Shown here piece after piece: positions 52,466-61,597 of a DNA stretch of 64,000 bases. Numbering within the stretch: position 1 is the first letter of the stretch; every line of letters starts with the position of its first letter. A program made the translations under genes and the position numbers. The stretch comes from Burkholderia sp. 8Y (lineage in GTDB: Bacteria; Pseudomonadota; Gammaproteobacteria; Burkholderiales; Burkholderiaceae). The notes below the pieces were generated by a model, which was given only the letters and a program-made list of their open reading frames with translations, was not told the DNA's origin and made no database searches. The stretch lies in assembly GCF_902506145.1 (NCBI RefSeq), contig NZ_LR733519.1:2085213-2149212 (forward strand). The letters run 5' to 3'.

Positions 52466-54379
52466 CTACGAGACGGACAACGCGCTGTCTATCGCCTCAT
52501 TGAGCTGCTCGACATCGACGGGCTTCGTGAAATGGAAGTCGAATCCGGCGTCGGCGGTGCGCGCGCGGTCCTGAGGCTGTCCCCAGCCAGTGATGGCAAT
52601 GAGCGTGACGTCCTTTGTCGCGGGCCTCGCGCGGATCTGGCGGGCGACGTCGATGCCGGTCATGCCGGGCAAGCCCAGGTCGAGCAGCACAATCTGTGGA
52701 CCATAGTGGCTGAGGATATCGACGGCCTCCTCGCCCGAATACACGGTCCGCACCTCGTGCCCTTCGAGTTCCAGGAGCGCCGTGAGCGCGTCCGCTGCAT
52801 CGACGTTGTCGTCGACGACCAGAATGCGACGCCTTTCCTGCTTTTCGGTAGGCGCTTGCGTCGCCGGGGCCTCGCGCTTGCGCACCGGCGGCGGCACGAC
52901 CTTGCATTGCACGGGCAGATGAATGGCGAAGCAACTCCCCTGATCTTTCCCGGCACTCGACGCGGTGATCCGGCCTCCATGAAGTTCGATCAGCGACCTC
53001 GAAAGCGCGAGACCGATTCCAAGTCCGCCTTGACGATGATGGTCGGGATTCACCTGGGAAAACATGGAGAAGATCGCCGACAGCTTCTCAGGCTCGATGC
53101 CGATTCCATTGTCAGCGACGGACAGAACGATCTCCGAATCGTCGGCCCTTGCATCCACTTCGATGCGCCCGCCGGGTGGCGTGTATTTCGCGGCGTTCGT
53201 CAGGAGATTCGCCAGCACCTGCGCCAATCGCAAGCGGTCCGCCTCAATATGCACCGGGCGCGCGGGATGTTTCAGCACCCACTCGTGGCCCTTGCCCTCC
53301 AGCATCGGCCTCGCGATCTCGACGGCGTCGTCGATGACATCCTTGACCGCCACGGCCTCTTTGCGCAATGTCAGCGCGCCGCGCGTGATGCGCGACACAT
53401 CGAGCAGGTCGTCCAGCAGAAGCGCCATCGCTGCGGACTGCCGGCGCAGTATCGTGATGCACCAGTCTCTGCGCTGCTCGGTGAGTCCGGGCTGTTCGAG
53501 GATCTCCGCCACCTGTCTGATCGGCGCAAGCGGGTTGCGCAGCTCGTGAGCGAGCGTCGCCAGGAACTCATCCTTGCGGCGGTCCGCTTCGGAAAGGGCC
53601 TGCTCGGCGCGCACGCGCGGCGTCACGTCGCCGAACCACGCGACGACCGAGCCATCGAGCGACGCAGCAACGACGTGAAACCACTGCTCGCCGTTCTTCC
53701 CCTCGACGCGCAGGTCGAAGGCATCGCGTCCGGCTATCTCGGCGAGCGGCGCGAGGCGGTCGAGCAGAATGTCCGGGTCCCACCCCGCCGGACGCACATA
53801 CGTGGTCGAACTGCCTATCACGACTGCGGCGGTCTGGTTGAAAAGCTGCGCGGCTGCGTCGTTCAGGTAGTCCCATCTGAACTCGCCGATTCTGTTCTCG
53901 CGGATCACCGGCGTCAGGATGCAAAACGGCACGCCGGCACTGTTCAGCGCGACGTCGAAGCGGTGCCGCGCATCGCGCTCGACGCGCAACAGCCGCTCGC
54001 CCGCTTCGTGAGACGCCGCCTCCGCTTTACCGGCGCGTTTTGCCACCATCGCGAGTTGTTGACCGGCCAGGACCAGCAGCCCGCCGACCACCACATAGAC
54101 CAGAAGCACGATCTGGTCGTCGCGTGCCTCGACCGTCAACGTACCGAGAGGTTGCATCCATAGCGAGCCGAATGCCGTTCCGCCTATCAGGAGAAGCACT
54201 CCGGGCACCGCACCGAACAACACGGTGATCAACGGTAGCGATGCGCTGACGAGCAGAAATGTCAGTCGTCCGTGTGCGACGACTGTCAGCGCCTGCTGAA
54301 GCAGGAGCACCGCCGCCCCTGCAGCGAGTCCCAGCACCAGCCGCTTCCTGGCCGGGAATTGTGCGATGCGAACGATCAT
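52466..54379 (-). CDS. Hybrid sensor histidine kinase/response regulator
   Basis: The 637-residue protein has four N-terminal membrane spans (about residues 15-110, DUF4118-like) and a PAS domain at about 135-255. The HisKA domain has His278 in LAHELRNPLAPIRQ. A HATPase_c domain follows with VADNGIGIEPEKLSAIF and GGLGIGLALSRSLIELHGG, then a C-terminal receiver with ILVVDDNVDAAD and phospho-acceptor Asp near 567 in LLDLGLPGMTG. The receiver suggests a phosphorelay to a separate Hpt or regulator, not seen here. No periplasmic domain is large, so the signal is membrane or cytoplasmic. Confidence 0.92.
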   Translation of the reverse strand: MIVRIAQFPARKRLVLGLAAGAAVLLLQQALTVVAHGRLTFLLVSASLPLITVLFGAVPGVLLLIGGTAFGSLWMQPLGTLTVEARDDQIVLLVYVVVGGLLVLAGQQLAMVAKRAGKAEAASHEAGERLLRVERDARHRFDVALNSAGVPFCILTPVIRENRIGEFRWDYLNDAAAQLFNQTAAVVIGSSTTYVRPAGWDPDILLDRLAPLAEIAGRDAFDLRVEGKNGEQWFHVVAASLDGSVVAWFGDVTPRVRAEQALSEADRRKDEFLATLAHELRNPLAPIRQVAEILEQPGLTEQRRDWCITILRRQSAAMALLLDDLLDVSRITRGALTLRKEAVAVKDVIDDAVEIARPMLEGKGHEWVLKHPARPVHIEADRLRLAQVLANLLTNAAKYTPPGGRIEVDARADDSEIVLSVADNGIGIEPEKLSAIFSMFSQVNPDHHRQGGLGIGLALSRSLIELHGGRITASSAGKDQGSCFAIHLPVQCKVVPPPVRKREAPATQAPTEKQERRRILVVDDNVDAADALTALLELEGHEVRTVYSGEEAVDILSHYGPQIVLLDLGLPGMTGIDVARQIRARPATKDVTLIAITGWGQPQDRARTADAGFDFHFTKPVDVEQLNEAIDSALSVS

Positions 54380-54615
54380 GGCGAAAACCGAGAATTGAGT
54401 GACGCCGATTCGTCTGCATTAAACATTCCCAGGCTGCGGAACTCGTCATGCGCGTTTAACGGTGGCGGGTGGTGTTAGAAAGAAGAGCGGACGTCCGTGC
54501 TCTTTTCGCTTTCATGGACGCTGAACTCAGGCCGTATCGGCAGATGCAAAGACCGTACGGGCGTTCGATCGCAGGACAAGCTGGATGTTTCGAACTCGCC
54601 TCCGCACACCTTCTG

Positions 54616-54936
54616 CTACAGCCCCCAGATAATATCGGCGTCCCTGAGCCTGGCTTCGCGCAACATATCGAGGAAAGGAAGCGCGCGGGATTGCAGCCCG
54701 AGCCCGGTCCGCTCGTCCGTCAACGACAGCGGATGATAAAGCGCGCCGTGCTCGTGCGCGATCCGTTCGTCTTCGTTCAGGACTGTCTGCAGGCGCTCGA
54801 TCGCCGCGTCTACCTCGCTATGCAAGATGACGCCCCTCGAACCGATACGCTTACCGATGATTCCCAAAAGGTAGCCTGCGAGGTCACGCAACATCACGAC
54901 ATCGGGCGTGGCCCTCGAATGAAATGTGACTAACAT
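54616..54936 (-). CDS. DUF1840 protein
   Basis: The 106-residue protein starts MLVTFHSRATPDVVMLRDLAGYLLGIIGK and has ILHSEVDAAIERLQ, the pattern of DUF1840, found mostly in beta-proteobacteria and of unknown function. GGAGAACGGCA precedes the ATG. It is 54 nt after the Usp gene on the same strand and probably co-transcribed. Confidence 0.88.
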   Translation of the reverse strand: MLVTFHSRATPDVVMLRDLAGYLLGIIGKRIGSRGVILHSEVDAAIERLQTVLNEDERIAHEHGALYHPLSLTDERTGLGLQSRALPFLDMLREARLRDADIIWGL

Positions 54937-54990
54937 TGCCGTTCTCCCTGGCGCGAGCGCCTCGAAGTTCTGCAGGCGGCGCGGGCCTGG

Positions 54991-55443
54991 CTATCGCGTT
55001 TGCGGCTCGTGCTGCTCCATCGCGACGAGGACGCTGCATGTAACGCGATCCAGCAGCCAGCCATCGTCCTGGCCGGTCCACCAGCGCGAGAGCATGCCGC
55101 TGCGGTGATGTCCGACGACGATGAGATCGATATTCAGCGCACTCGCAAACGAAGGAATCTTCGTCATCGGATTGCCGGTCGCAAGATGACCCTGCGCGAC
55201 GACGCCCAGTTGCGCCAGCTTGTCCACGCCTTCACGCAGGACATCTTCTGCGGTGTCGCGTTCGAGCTGGATTGGCACCGGAAAGACCACATCGAGCCCT
55301 CGCGTCCATTCGGTATCGTCGAGGACCGCAAGAAGATGCGTTTCCGCATGAAGCTCGCGCGCGAGATGAGCGCCGAGACGCAACGCGCACCGCCCTTCGT
55401 GAGTGCCGTTGTAGCACAACAGAATTCGACGATAGCTGGCCAT
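54991..55443 (-). CDS. Universal stress protein (UspA family)
   Basis: The 150-residue Usp-domain protein has YRRILLCYNGTHEGRCALRLGAHLAREL and IDLIVVGHHRSG. The usual nucleotide loop GxxGxxxxxxxGS is replaced by GHHRSGMLSRWWTGQDDGWL, so ATP binding may be altered. GGAGGCATC precedes the ATG. A palindrome lies at 55469-55489 just upstream. Confidence 0.9.
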   Translation of the reverse strand: MASYRRILLCYNGTHEGRCALRLGAHLARELHAETHLLAVLDDTEWTRGLDVVFPVPIQLERDTAEDVLREGVDKLAQLGVVAQGHLATGNPMTKIPSFASALNIDLIVVGHHRSGMLSRWWTGQDDGWLLDRVTCSVLVAMEQHEPQTR

Positions 55444-55763
55444 GATGCCTCCCGCTGCATTGATTCCAATATATCACAGCGTGATGTATATCGGGCGGCG
55501 GCGCGTCGGCGCGATTTCTTGCAAGGGGTCTGTCAATCTCGCCCGAAGGAAGAAGCAGACGCTCGGGTGCGGCTTTGTTTGTGCGACTTATAGAATTCCG
55601 TGTCGCGTCGTTTCGTTATCGACGGACGATCGACATCATTGCTCCCGCGAAGAACTCCGCGCTGCCGGATGCACGGCCGCGCTCGTCGAGCATCATGCAG
55701 ATACCGAAGCGTGCAAGCACCGCATGATGCTTTCGAGCCCGCGCATCATGCCGCGTCGCCGTG
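55444..55763. other. Intergenic region upstream of usp
   Basis: No gene is supported in these 320 bases. The right end beyond 55600 contains short open frames with no recognisable motif. The left end holds the usp promoter region and the palindrome listed separately. Confidence 0.45.
55469..55489. promoter_or_regulatory. Palindromic operator candidate upstream of usp
   Basis: ATATATCAC (55469-55477) and GTGATGTAT (55481-55489) form an inverted repeat of nine base pairs, one of them G-T, around AGC. It is 26 nt before the usp start. Such ATCAC/GTGAT symmetry is a plausible regulator site; the regulator is unknown. Confidence 0.4.
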
Positions 55764-56240
55764 CTACTCACGAGCCCCTCGCGAACCCGCCGGCAGCTCG
55801 ATCACCCGACCCGCATAAACCGCATCCGTCGCCGAGATGGTCGCCTGTGCGGCGATGTTCGCTGCGATGTCATCATCCAACGAAGCGGCTTTCGGCGCGC
55901 CGCTCGTGTCGATGTGCATGAGCATCTGTTCGCAGGCGGACACGGGATCGACGCTGTCCCCTTCGAACATCTGTAAATACAGGTGGATGCGCTTCCTGTC
56001 GTGCGCGATGACGCGCGCATCCACACGCACGGCCGCGCCTTCCTTCAACTCGCGCAGATAGCTGACATGCGCCTCCAGCGTGTAAAGCGTGCGATGCCGT
56101 GCGCGGCGCGCGGCATCGCCCAGGCCGATGTCATCCATGAAGGCATCCGTCGCGAGGCTGTAGATCAGCATGTAGAACGCATCGCGCAAGTGCCCGTTGT
56201 AGTCGACCCACTCGGGCCTGACCGTGTCGCGATAGATCAT
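55764..56240 (-). CDS. cdhB: Betainyl-CoA thioesterase
   Basis: The 158-residue hotdog-fold thioesterase begins YRDTVRPEWVDYNGHLRDAFYMLIYSLATD, the 4HBT active-site helix with Asp (VDYNGHL). It is the last gene of a four-gene operon and starts 3 nt after cdhA. In Pseudomonas carnitine catabolism CdhB splits betainyl-CoA, made by CdhC, into glycine betaine and CoA. The gene context makes the same job likely here. Confidence 0.88.
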   Translation of the reverse strand: MIYRDTVRPEWVDYNGHLRDAFYMLIYSLATDAFMDDIGLGDAARRARHRTLYTLEAHVSYLRELKEGAAVRVDARVIAHDRKRIHLYLQMFEGDSVDPVSACEQMLMHIDTSGAPKAASLDDDIAANIAAQATISATDAVYAGRVIELPAGSRGARE

Positions 56241-56243
56241 CTT

Positions 56244-57191
56244 TCAATCCTCGATGCCGTGACGTGCCTTGGCCTGCGCGATCGCGTCGATCACGCTCGT
56301 GATGCAGTCGTCGCGATAGCGTTCGAGGTCCTTGATGCCGCGGCCCCTCGTCTGCTTTGCGGTGCCATCCACGACGCGATCGATGAGTTCGTCGGTCAGC
56401 TCGGGCGCAACGAGTTTCGTCCACGGCAACTTCAGCGCCGGTCCGAACTGCTGCATGAAGTGCCGCATGCCCGCCTCGCCGCCCGCGAGCGTGTAAGTCA
56501 GAAACGTGCCCATGAACGACCAGCGAATCCCCGCGCCGTAGCGGATCGCGTCGTCGATCTCGCCTGTCGTGGCCACGCCTTCGTTCACGAGATGCAGCGC
56601 CTCGCGCCATAACGCTTCCAGCAATCTGTCGGCGATGAAGCCGGGCACTTCTGCGCGCACGCGCAACGGCCGCATGCCGATGGAAGCATAGAACGTCATC
56701 GCCGCGTCGATCGATTCTTCCGACGTTCTACCGCCGCCCAGCACTTCCACCAGCGGCAGCAGATAGACCGGGTTGAACGGATGCCCGACGACGCATCGCT
56801 CGGGGCGTACGGCACGCGCATAGAAGTCGCTCGGCAAGAGCCCCGATGTCGACGACGCGATGATCGCCTCGGGCTTCGCCGCGCGGCTCACGCGTTCGTG
56901 CAGCGCGAGCTTCAGCTCTTCGCGCTCGGGCGCGCTCTCCTGAACGAAGTCGGCATCGGCGACACACTCCTCCACGCTCGCCACCACGCGCAGCCGTTCC
57001 TGCGAGGCGCCCGCAGCCAAACCGACGCGTTCGAGCGCCGGCCATGCGTTCGCGACGTTCGCGCGCACGACCGCTTCGGCGCCCGGAGCCGGGTCCCATA
57101 CGACCACATCGAGACCCTGCGCGAGCGCGCGCGAAACCCATCCGCTACCGATGACGCCCACGCCGAGCGCGGCGAATTGCTTGACTTGCAT
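56244..57191 (-). CDS. cdhA: L-carnitine dehydrogenase
   Basis: The 315-residue NAD-dependent dehydrogenase has [15 protein letters not shown] near the start, [46 protein letters not shown] with the catalytic His and [23 protein letters not shown]. This is the carnitine dehydrogenase branch of the 3-hydroxyacyl-CoA dehydrogenase family. It oxidises L-carnitine to 3-dehydrocarnitine. Its place between cdhC and cdhB in one operon with caiX supports the assignment. The start at 57191 is the first ATG after the cdhC stop; the frame runs open upstream without homology. Confidence 0.92.
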   Translation of the reverse strand: MQVKQFAALGVGVIGSGWVSRALAQGLDVVVWDPAPGAEAVVRANVANAWPALERVGLAAGASQERLRVVASVEECVADADFVQESAPEREELKLALHERVSRAAKPEAIIASSTSGLLPSDFYARAVRPERCVVGHPFNPVYLLPLVEVLGGGRTSEESIDAAMTFYASIGMRPLRVRAEVPGFIADRLLEALWREALHLVNEGVATTGEIDDAIRYGAGIRWSFMGTFLTYTLAGGEAGMRHFMQQFGPALKLPWTKLVAPELTDELIDRVVDGTAKQTRGRGIKDLERYRDDCITSVIDAIAQAKARHGIED

Positions 57192-57208
57192 TGTCGTCTC
57201 CCCAGCAC

Positions 57209-58138
57209 TCATGCGAATTGTTCGACTGCACGCTTTTCCAGCGGCCGTTCGCCGCGCGCCGGCAGGCCAAGCTTGCTGCGCCCCTCGGCGGGCGTGAGCG
57301 CGCGGCCACCCAATCGTTCGATGATCTCGACCGCCCGCTGTACCAGCGTTCCGTTGCTCGCAGGCACGCCGCGATCGAGCCACAGGTTGTCTTCCAGCCC
57401 GACGCGGACATGGCCGCCAAGCAGCATTGCCTGCGCCACCATCGGCATCTGCATCCGGCCGATGCCGAAGCCTGCCCAATGCGCGCCGGGCGGCAAGTTG
57501 TCCACCATCGCCTTCATCGTGCCCGTGTCGGCGGGCGCGCCCCACGGAATACCCATGCAAAGCTGAAAGAGCGGCGGCGCGTCGAGCAGGCCCTCTTTCA
57601 GCAACTGATTCGCGAACCACAGATGCCCGGTGTCGAAAATTTCGAGCTCGGGCCTCACGCCGAGTTCCTGGATGCGCTTTGCACCCGCGCGGAGTTGCGC
57701 GGGCGTGGAGACGTAAACGTAGTCGCCATCGCCGAAGTTGAGCGTGCCGCAATCGAGCGTGCAGATCTCGGGCAGCAGTTCCTCGACATGCGCGAGACGC
57801 GTGAGCCCGCCGACCAGATCCGTGCCCTTGCCGAAGCGCATCGGGTCTTCGCCCGGACCGATTTCCAGATCGCCGCCCATGCCCGCCGTCAGATTGATGA
57901 TTACGTCCACGTCCGATGAACGAATGCGATCCACTACCTCGCGGTACAGCGCGGGATCGCGGCTGCCTCGTCCGGTGCGAGGATCACGCACATGGCAATG
58001 CGCGACCGTCGCGCCGGCGCGCGCCGCTTCGATGGCTGCGTCGGCGATCTGCTTCGGCGTGACGGGAATCGCGGGATGCCGTGCCGTGGTGTCGCCCGCC
58101 CCGGTGACTGCGCAGGTAACGATGACGTCGTAGTTCAT
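57209..58138 (-). CDS. cdhC: Dehydrocarnitine cleavage enzyme (BKACE family)
   Basis: The 309-residue BKACE protein has [39 protein letters not shown], metal-binding [27 protein letters not shown] and [18 protein letters not shown]. In characterised carnitine pathways CdhC converts dehydrocarnitine and acetyl-CoA to betainyl-CoA and acetoacetate. It lies 17 nt before cdhA and after caiX. HPAIPVTP and TAGMGGD segments match the carnitine-type BKACE group rather than the copy at 44580. Confidence 0.92.
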   Translation of the reverse strand: MNYDVIVTCAVTGAGDTTARHPAIPVTPKQIADAAIEAARAGATVAHCHVRDPRTGRGSRDPALYREVVDRIRSSDVDVIINLTAGMGGDLEIGPGEDPMRFGKGTDLVGGLTRLAHVEELLPEICTLDCGTLNFGDGDYVYVSTPAQLRAGAKRIQELGVRPELEIFDTGHLWFANQLLKEGLLDAPPLFQLCMGIPWGAPADTGTMKAMVDNLPPGAHWAGFGIGRMQMPMVAQAMLLGGHVRVGLEDNLWLDRGVPASNGTLVQRAVEIIERLGGRALTPAEGRSKLGLPARGERPLEKRAVEQFA

Positions 58139-58198
58139 GGTTTAATATGGATGCCTAATTGTTACGGAAGCCCGGCGTACACATCACCGGGGCGAGAA

Positions 58199-59137
58199 TC
58201 AGAGACCGAGATACTGTTTGACGGCGGGCAGCCCGTCTTTTCCATCGACGGTCTTCACGCCCGCAAGCCATGAATCGAGCAGTTGCGGGTTCTGCTTGAG
58301 ATACGCCTTGGCCGCATCGGCCGGACGCTCCTTGTTCATCACCGGCTGCATGAGGCGGTTCTCGAGGTCCGTCGTGAAGTGCAGGTTCTTCACGAGCTTG
58401 CCCGCGTTCGGGCAGCGCGTGAGAAAGTCCGGGTTCGTGAGCGTATAGACGCGTGCCTCGCCATAGTTCGGGCCGAACACATCGTCTCCACCTGACAGAT
58501 AGTTGATCTTCATCTGAATGTTCATCGGATGCGGCTCCCACGCAAGAAACACGACCGGCTTTTTCTCGCGAATGGCGCGCTCGACGGTCACGAGCATCCC
58601 CGCTTCGCTCGACTGAACCAGCTTGAAACCGCCGAGACCGAATTGATTGGTGTCGATCATCTTCTGAATCTTGGCGTTTGCGCTGCTGCCGGGTTCGATA
58701 CCGTAGATCGTGCCATTCAGCTCATCCTTGTGCCTCGCGATATCGGCGAAGCTCTTGATGCCCGCGTCGTATGCATAGCCGGGTACGGCGAGCGTCGCCT
58801 TGGCGCCAGAGAGATTCGGCGGCTCGATCTTGTCGATACTTTTCGCATCGAGGAACGGCTGCACCGCCTTTTCCTGCACCGGCCACCAGTAGCCGAGCGA
58901 CACATCGATCTGCTTGTTCTTGAGACCCGCGAGCGAAATCGGCACCGATGCGACCGTCGTGCGCGGCGTGTAACCCAGCCCTTCGAAGAGGACCGACGCG
59001 AGCGCCGTCGTCGATGTGATATCCGTCCAGCCGATATCGACGAAGCGCACGGTGCGGCACGTCGCATCGTCGTTCGCGTAGGCGACGTTGGCGGCACATG
59101 CGAATGCAACGAGAGTCCAGCGGAAGCGAGGTTTCAT
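58199..59137 (-). CDS. caiX: Carnitine-binding periplasmic protein
   Basis: The 312-residue glycine-betaine/carnitine-type binding protein has a signal peptide ending at AYAND and TVRFVDIGWTDITSTTALASVLFEGLGYTP. Pocket residues are seen in YWWPVQE, NLSGAKATLAVPGYAYD, YGIEPGSSANAKI and LAWEPHPMN. No transporter membrane or ATPase gene is nearby, as in Pseudomonas where CaiX feeds the CbcWV core. It is the first gene of the cdh operon, 60 nt before cdhC, and divergent from cdhR. Confidence 0.9.
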   Translation of the reverse strand: MKPRFRWTLVAFACAANVAYANDDATCRTVRFVDIGWTDITSTTALASVLFEGLGYTPRTTVASVPISLAGLKNKQIDVSLGYWWPVQEKAVQPFLDAKSIDKIEPPNLSGAKATLAVPGYAYDAGIKSFADIARHKDELNGTIYGIEPGSSANAKIQKMIDTNQFGLGGFKLVQSSEAGMLVTVERAIREKKPVVFLAWEPHPMNIQMKINYLSGGDDVFGPNYGEARVYTLTNPDFLTRCPNAGKLVKNLHFTTDLENRLMQPVMNKERPADAAKAYLKQNPQLLDSWLAGVKTVDGKDGLPAVKQYLGL

Positions 59138-59317
59138 GGTGGCGTGACCGTCGAAAGGGCGTGAGTAGAAAGTACCGCTGCATTAAACCATCCGAACGCC
59201 CCATTGCGACCACCAGTTGACTGCCAGCGACGTGCGGGTTTTCAGGGACACGCCCGATTGCGCGCGCTTTTTGCACTTGATAGCGTGACTGATCGCGGCC
59301 CGCTGCTCACTCACTCG

Positions 59318-60289
59318 ATGCCCGTCCCTCAAGACTTCCACTTCCTGCTGCTGCCCCAGTTCTCGTCGATCGGCTTCATGTCCGCGATCGAGCCGCTGCG
59401 CGTCGCGAACCGCTTCCAAGGCGAGCTGTATCGATGGCACATTCTTTCGGTCGATGGCGGGCCGGTCGCCGCGAGCAACGGTATATCGCTGAACGCGGAC
59501 CGTTCCATCGACGATGCCGCCGATGTGCGCACGCTCATCGTCGTGTCGGCATTCGAGCCGCTGGCGGTCTATACGCGCCGCATCGGCGAGTGGTTGCGCA
59601 AGCTGGATCGCGCGGGCGCGACGCTCGGCGGCATCGACACGGGCAGCTTCATTCTTGCCGAAGCGGGGCTGCTCGCGGGCAAGCGCGCGACCTTGCATTG
59701 GGAGGCACTGGCGGCATTCGCGGAGCGGTATCCGTCCATCGAAACGAGCCAGGAAATCTTCGCGATCGACGCGCGGCGCATCACGTGTGCGGGCGGGACG
59801 GCATCCATCGATCTGATGCTCGATCTCATCGCCCGCGATCATGGCGCGGAACTCGCGGCGCAGGTCTCCGAGCAGTTCGTGCTCGGGCGCATTCGCCAGC
59901 GCAGCGATCATCAACGCATGAAGATCGCCGCGCGTTACGGCATTCACAACCGCAAGCTGATTCAGGTGATCGGCGTGATGGAACAGCACATGGAAGAGCC
60001 GCTTGCGCCGGATGCGCTCGCGGAATCGATCGGCGTCACGCGGCGTCAGCTCGAACGCCTCTTCTGCTCCGCGCTGAAGGACACGCCGACGCACTTCTAT
60101 CTCGGCCTGCGTCTTGCGCGCGCCCGCGAACTGCTTCAGCAAACCGACATGTCGATACTCGCGGTCTGCGTCGCGTGCGGCTTCGAATCGCCGTCGCATT
60201 TCTCGCGGACGTATCGGGCGCGCTTCAATACGAGCCCGCGGCAGGACCGCAGCGCATTGCGCGCCGTGATCACCGCGCGAGCCGCCTGA
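59318..60289 (+). CDS. cdhR: Carnitine regulator, GATase1-like AraC family
   Basis: The 323-residue regulator has an N-terminal class I amidotransferase-like effector domain (FHFLLLPQFSSIGFMSAIEPLRVANRF, GIDTGSFILAEAGLL). A C-terminal AraC double helix-turn-helix follows with LAESIGVTRRQLERLFCSAL and VCVACGFESPSHFSRTYRARFNTSP. This type includes CdhR and GbdR, activators of carnitine and betaine catabolism. It is divergent from caiX with about 180 nt between. The start is uncertain: ATG 59318 matches the family start; GTG 59285 is in frame, and neither has a good ribosome-binding site. Confidence 0.9.
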   Translation: MPVPQDFHFLLLPQFSSIGFMSAIEPLRVANRFQGELYRWHILSVDGGPVAASNGISLNADRSIDDAADVRTLIVVSAFEPLAVYTRRIGEWLRKLDRAGATLGGIDTGSFILAEAGLLAGKRATLHWEALAAFAERYPSIETSQEIFAIDARRITCAGGTASIDLMLDLIARDHGAELAAQVSEQFVLGRIRQRSDHQRMKIAARYGIHNRKLIQVIGVMEQHMEEPLAPDALAESIGVTRRQLERLFCSALKDTPTHFYLGLRLARARELLQQTDMSILAVCVACGFESPSHFSRTYRARFNTSPRQDRSALRAVITARAA

Positions 60290-60291
60290 CC

Positions 60292-61467
60292 TTAGAAAGA
60301 ATGCCTCATACCCACGCGCACATCGGCCTGCGTGTTCGACGTGGACGGCGTGAAGCTATAGCCGATGACGGCATCGACCGGTCCCGACGCGCGCAGATAG
60401 TCGCCTGAGATATAGACGTCGGTGCGCTTGGACAAGAGGTAGTGCAGTCCGAGCGATCCCTGATTCCAGTGATTTCCTTCGAATCGCGTGTGCTGATAGC
60501 CGCCGTAGAGCGCGATATCGGGCCTGAAGTTATACGACGCGCCTGCCTCGTAGACTCTCATGTAGGACGTGACGCCAAGCCCCTTGATGCTCGTCCACGT
60601 GAAGTTGCCCGACAGCATGAGGTTGCCGATCGTCCACGCGGCGCCCATCGCGAGCGCGCCTTGCTTGTCGGTGGGAAACGCGTTTGTGCTGTACAGGTCC
60701 GTGCGCGCGCCCGTCACGGGATCGATGCTGACGACCGGCTGCCCGAGGAACGTATACGCGCCGATCATCGCGTAGGGATCGAACGCATAGATGCCATTCG
60801 GGTTGTTCAACTGCGTATAGGCGATGCCCAGATTGAACGTGTTCGCCGCATAGTGCCCGCCCACACTCCACGCGCTGTTACGATGAAAATTGCCCGCGAT
60901 ATTGCCGAACGAATACATGCCGCCGAACGTGAAGCCGCCATAGTCGCTCGACAGAAACTTCACTGAATTGGGCAGCCGGTCGCCGTTCATGCGATCGAAG
61001 TCTCCCTGGTGAATCGCATAGCCGCTCGCCCACGCCGAGATGTTGTAGAGATAAACGAACTCCTCGGTCATATCGAGCTGATTACCGAACGATATCTGGC
61101 CCCACTGTTTGCTTGCGAGACCCACATACGCCTGACGGCCGAACTCCGCGCCGCCGAACGCGTAGCTTCCGGTGCCGAGATGAAAACCCGATTCCAGCGC
61201 GAAGACCGCTTGCAGTCCGCCGCCCAAATCTTCCGTTCCGCGAAAGCCGATACGGTTGCCGTAGGAGATGCCGTCATCGAACTTGACGACGTGCGAACCC
61301 CCGGTGTTGTTCACATAGGTAATGCCGGCATCGATAATGCCGTAGAGCGTCACGCTGCTTTGTGCTTGCGCTTGAGCGGGCGCGAGCGCCGCGCTCGCGG
61401 CGAGGGCGAGGCTGGTCATGCAAGATACACGTCGTGCGTGGCGGTGTACGGCGTTGGGTGTATTCAT
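60292..61467 (-). CDS. Outer-membrane porin (Gram-negative, OmpC-like)
   Basis: The 391-residue porin has a signal peptide ending PAQAQA, then QSSVTLYGIIDAGITYVNNTGG. Strand segments GNRIGFRGTEDLGGGLQAVFALESGF, FGRQAYVGLASKQWGQISFGNQ and the C-terminal VRVGMRHSF with the terminal Phe needed for membrane insertion are all present. It is intact, unlike the copy at 47105. AAGGACACGCTG precedes ATG 61467. Its place between the carnitine and choline-sulfate genes suggests it helps quaternary amines enter, but this is inference. Confidence 0.92.
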   Translation of the reverse strand: MNTPNAVHRHARRVSCMTSLALAASAALAPAQAQAQSSVTLYGIIDAGITYVNNTGGSHVVKFDDGISYGNRIGFRGTEDLGGGLQAVFALESGFHLGTGSYAFGGAEFGRQAYVGLASKQWGQISFGNQLDMTEEFVYLYNISAWASGYAIHQGDFDRMNGDRLPNSVKFLSSDYGGFTFGGMYSFGNIAGNFHRNSAWSVGGHYAANTFNLGIAYTQLNNPNGIYAFDPYAMIGAYTFLGQPVVSIDPVTGARTDLYSTNAFPTDKQGALAMGAAWTIGNLMLSGNFTWTSIKGLGVTSYMRVYEAGASYNFRPDIALYGGYQHTRFEGNHWNQGSLGLHYLLSKRTDVYISGDYLRASGPVDAVIGYSFTPSTSNTQADVRVGMRHSF

Positions 61468-61597
61468 CAGCGTGTCCTTTTTATTGTGGGTCGACACGTA
61501 AAGTAAATTGCCATATACGTGGCGGCTCGACTAATTGCGACGCAAATGTGCTCAGGTGCGACGGGTTCGCGTTTCGCGCGCATTGGCGCATGCCCTT

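Noticed and set aside
52163..54163. Plus-strand frame of 666 codons opposite the histidine kinase
   Set aside because: The minus strand carries all kinase and receiver motifs; the plus frame has none.
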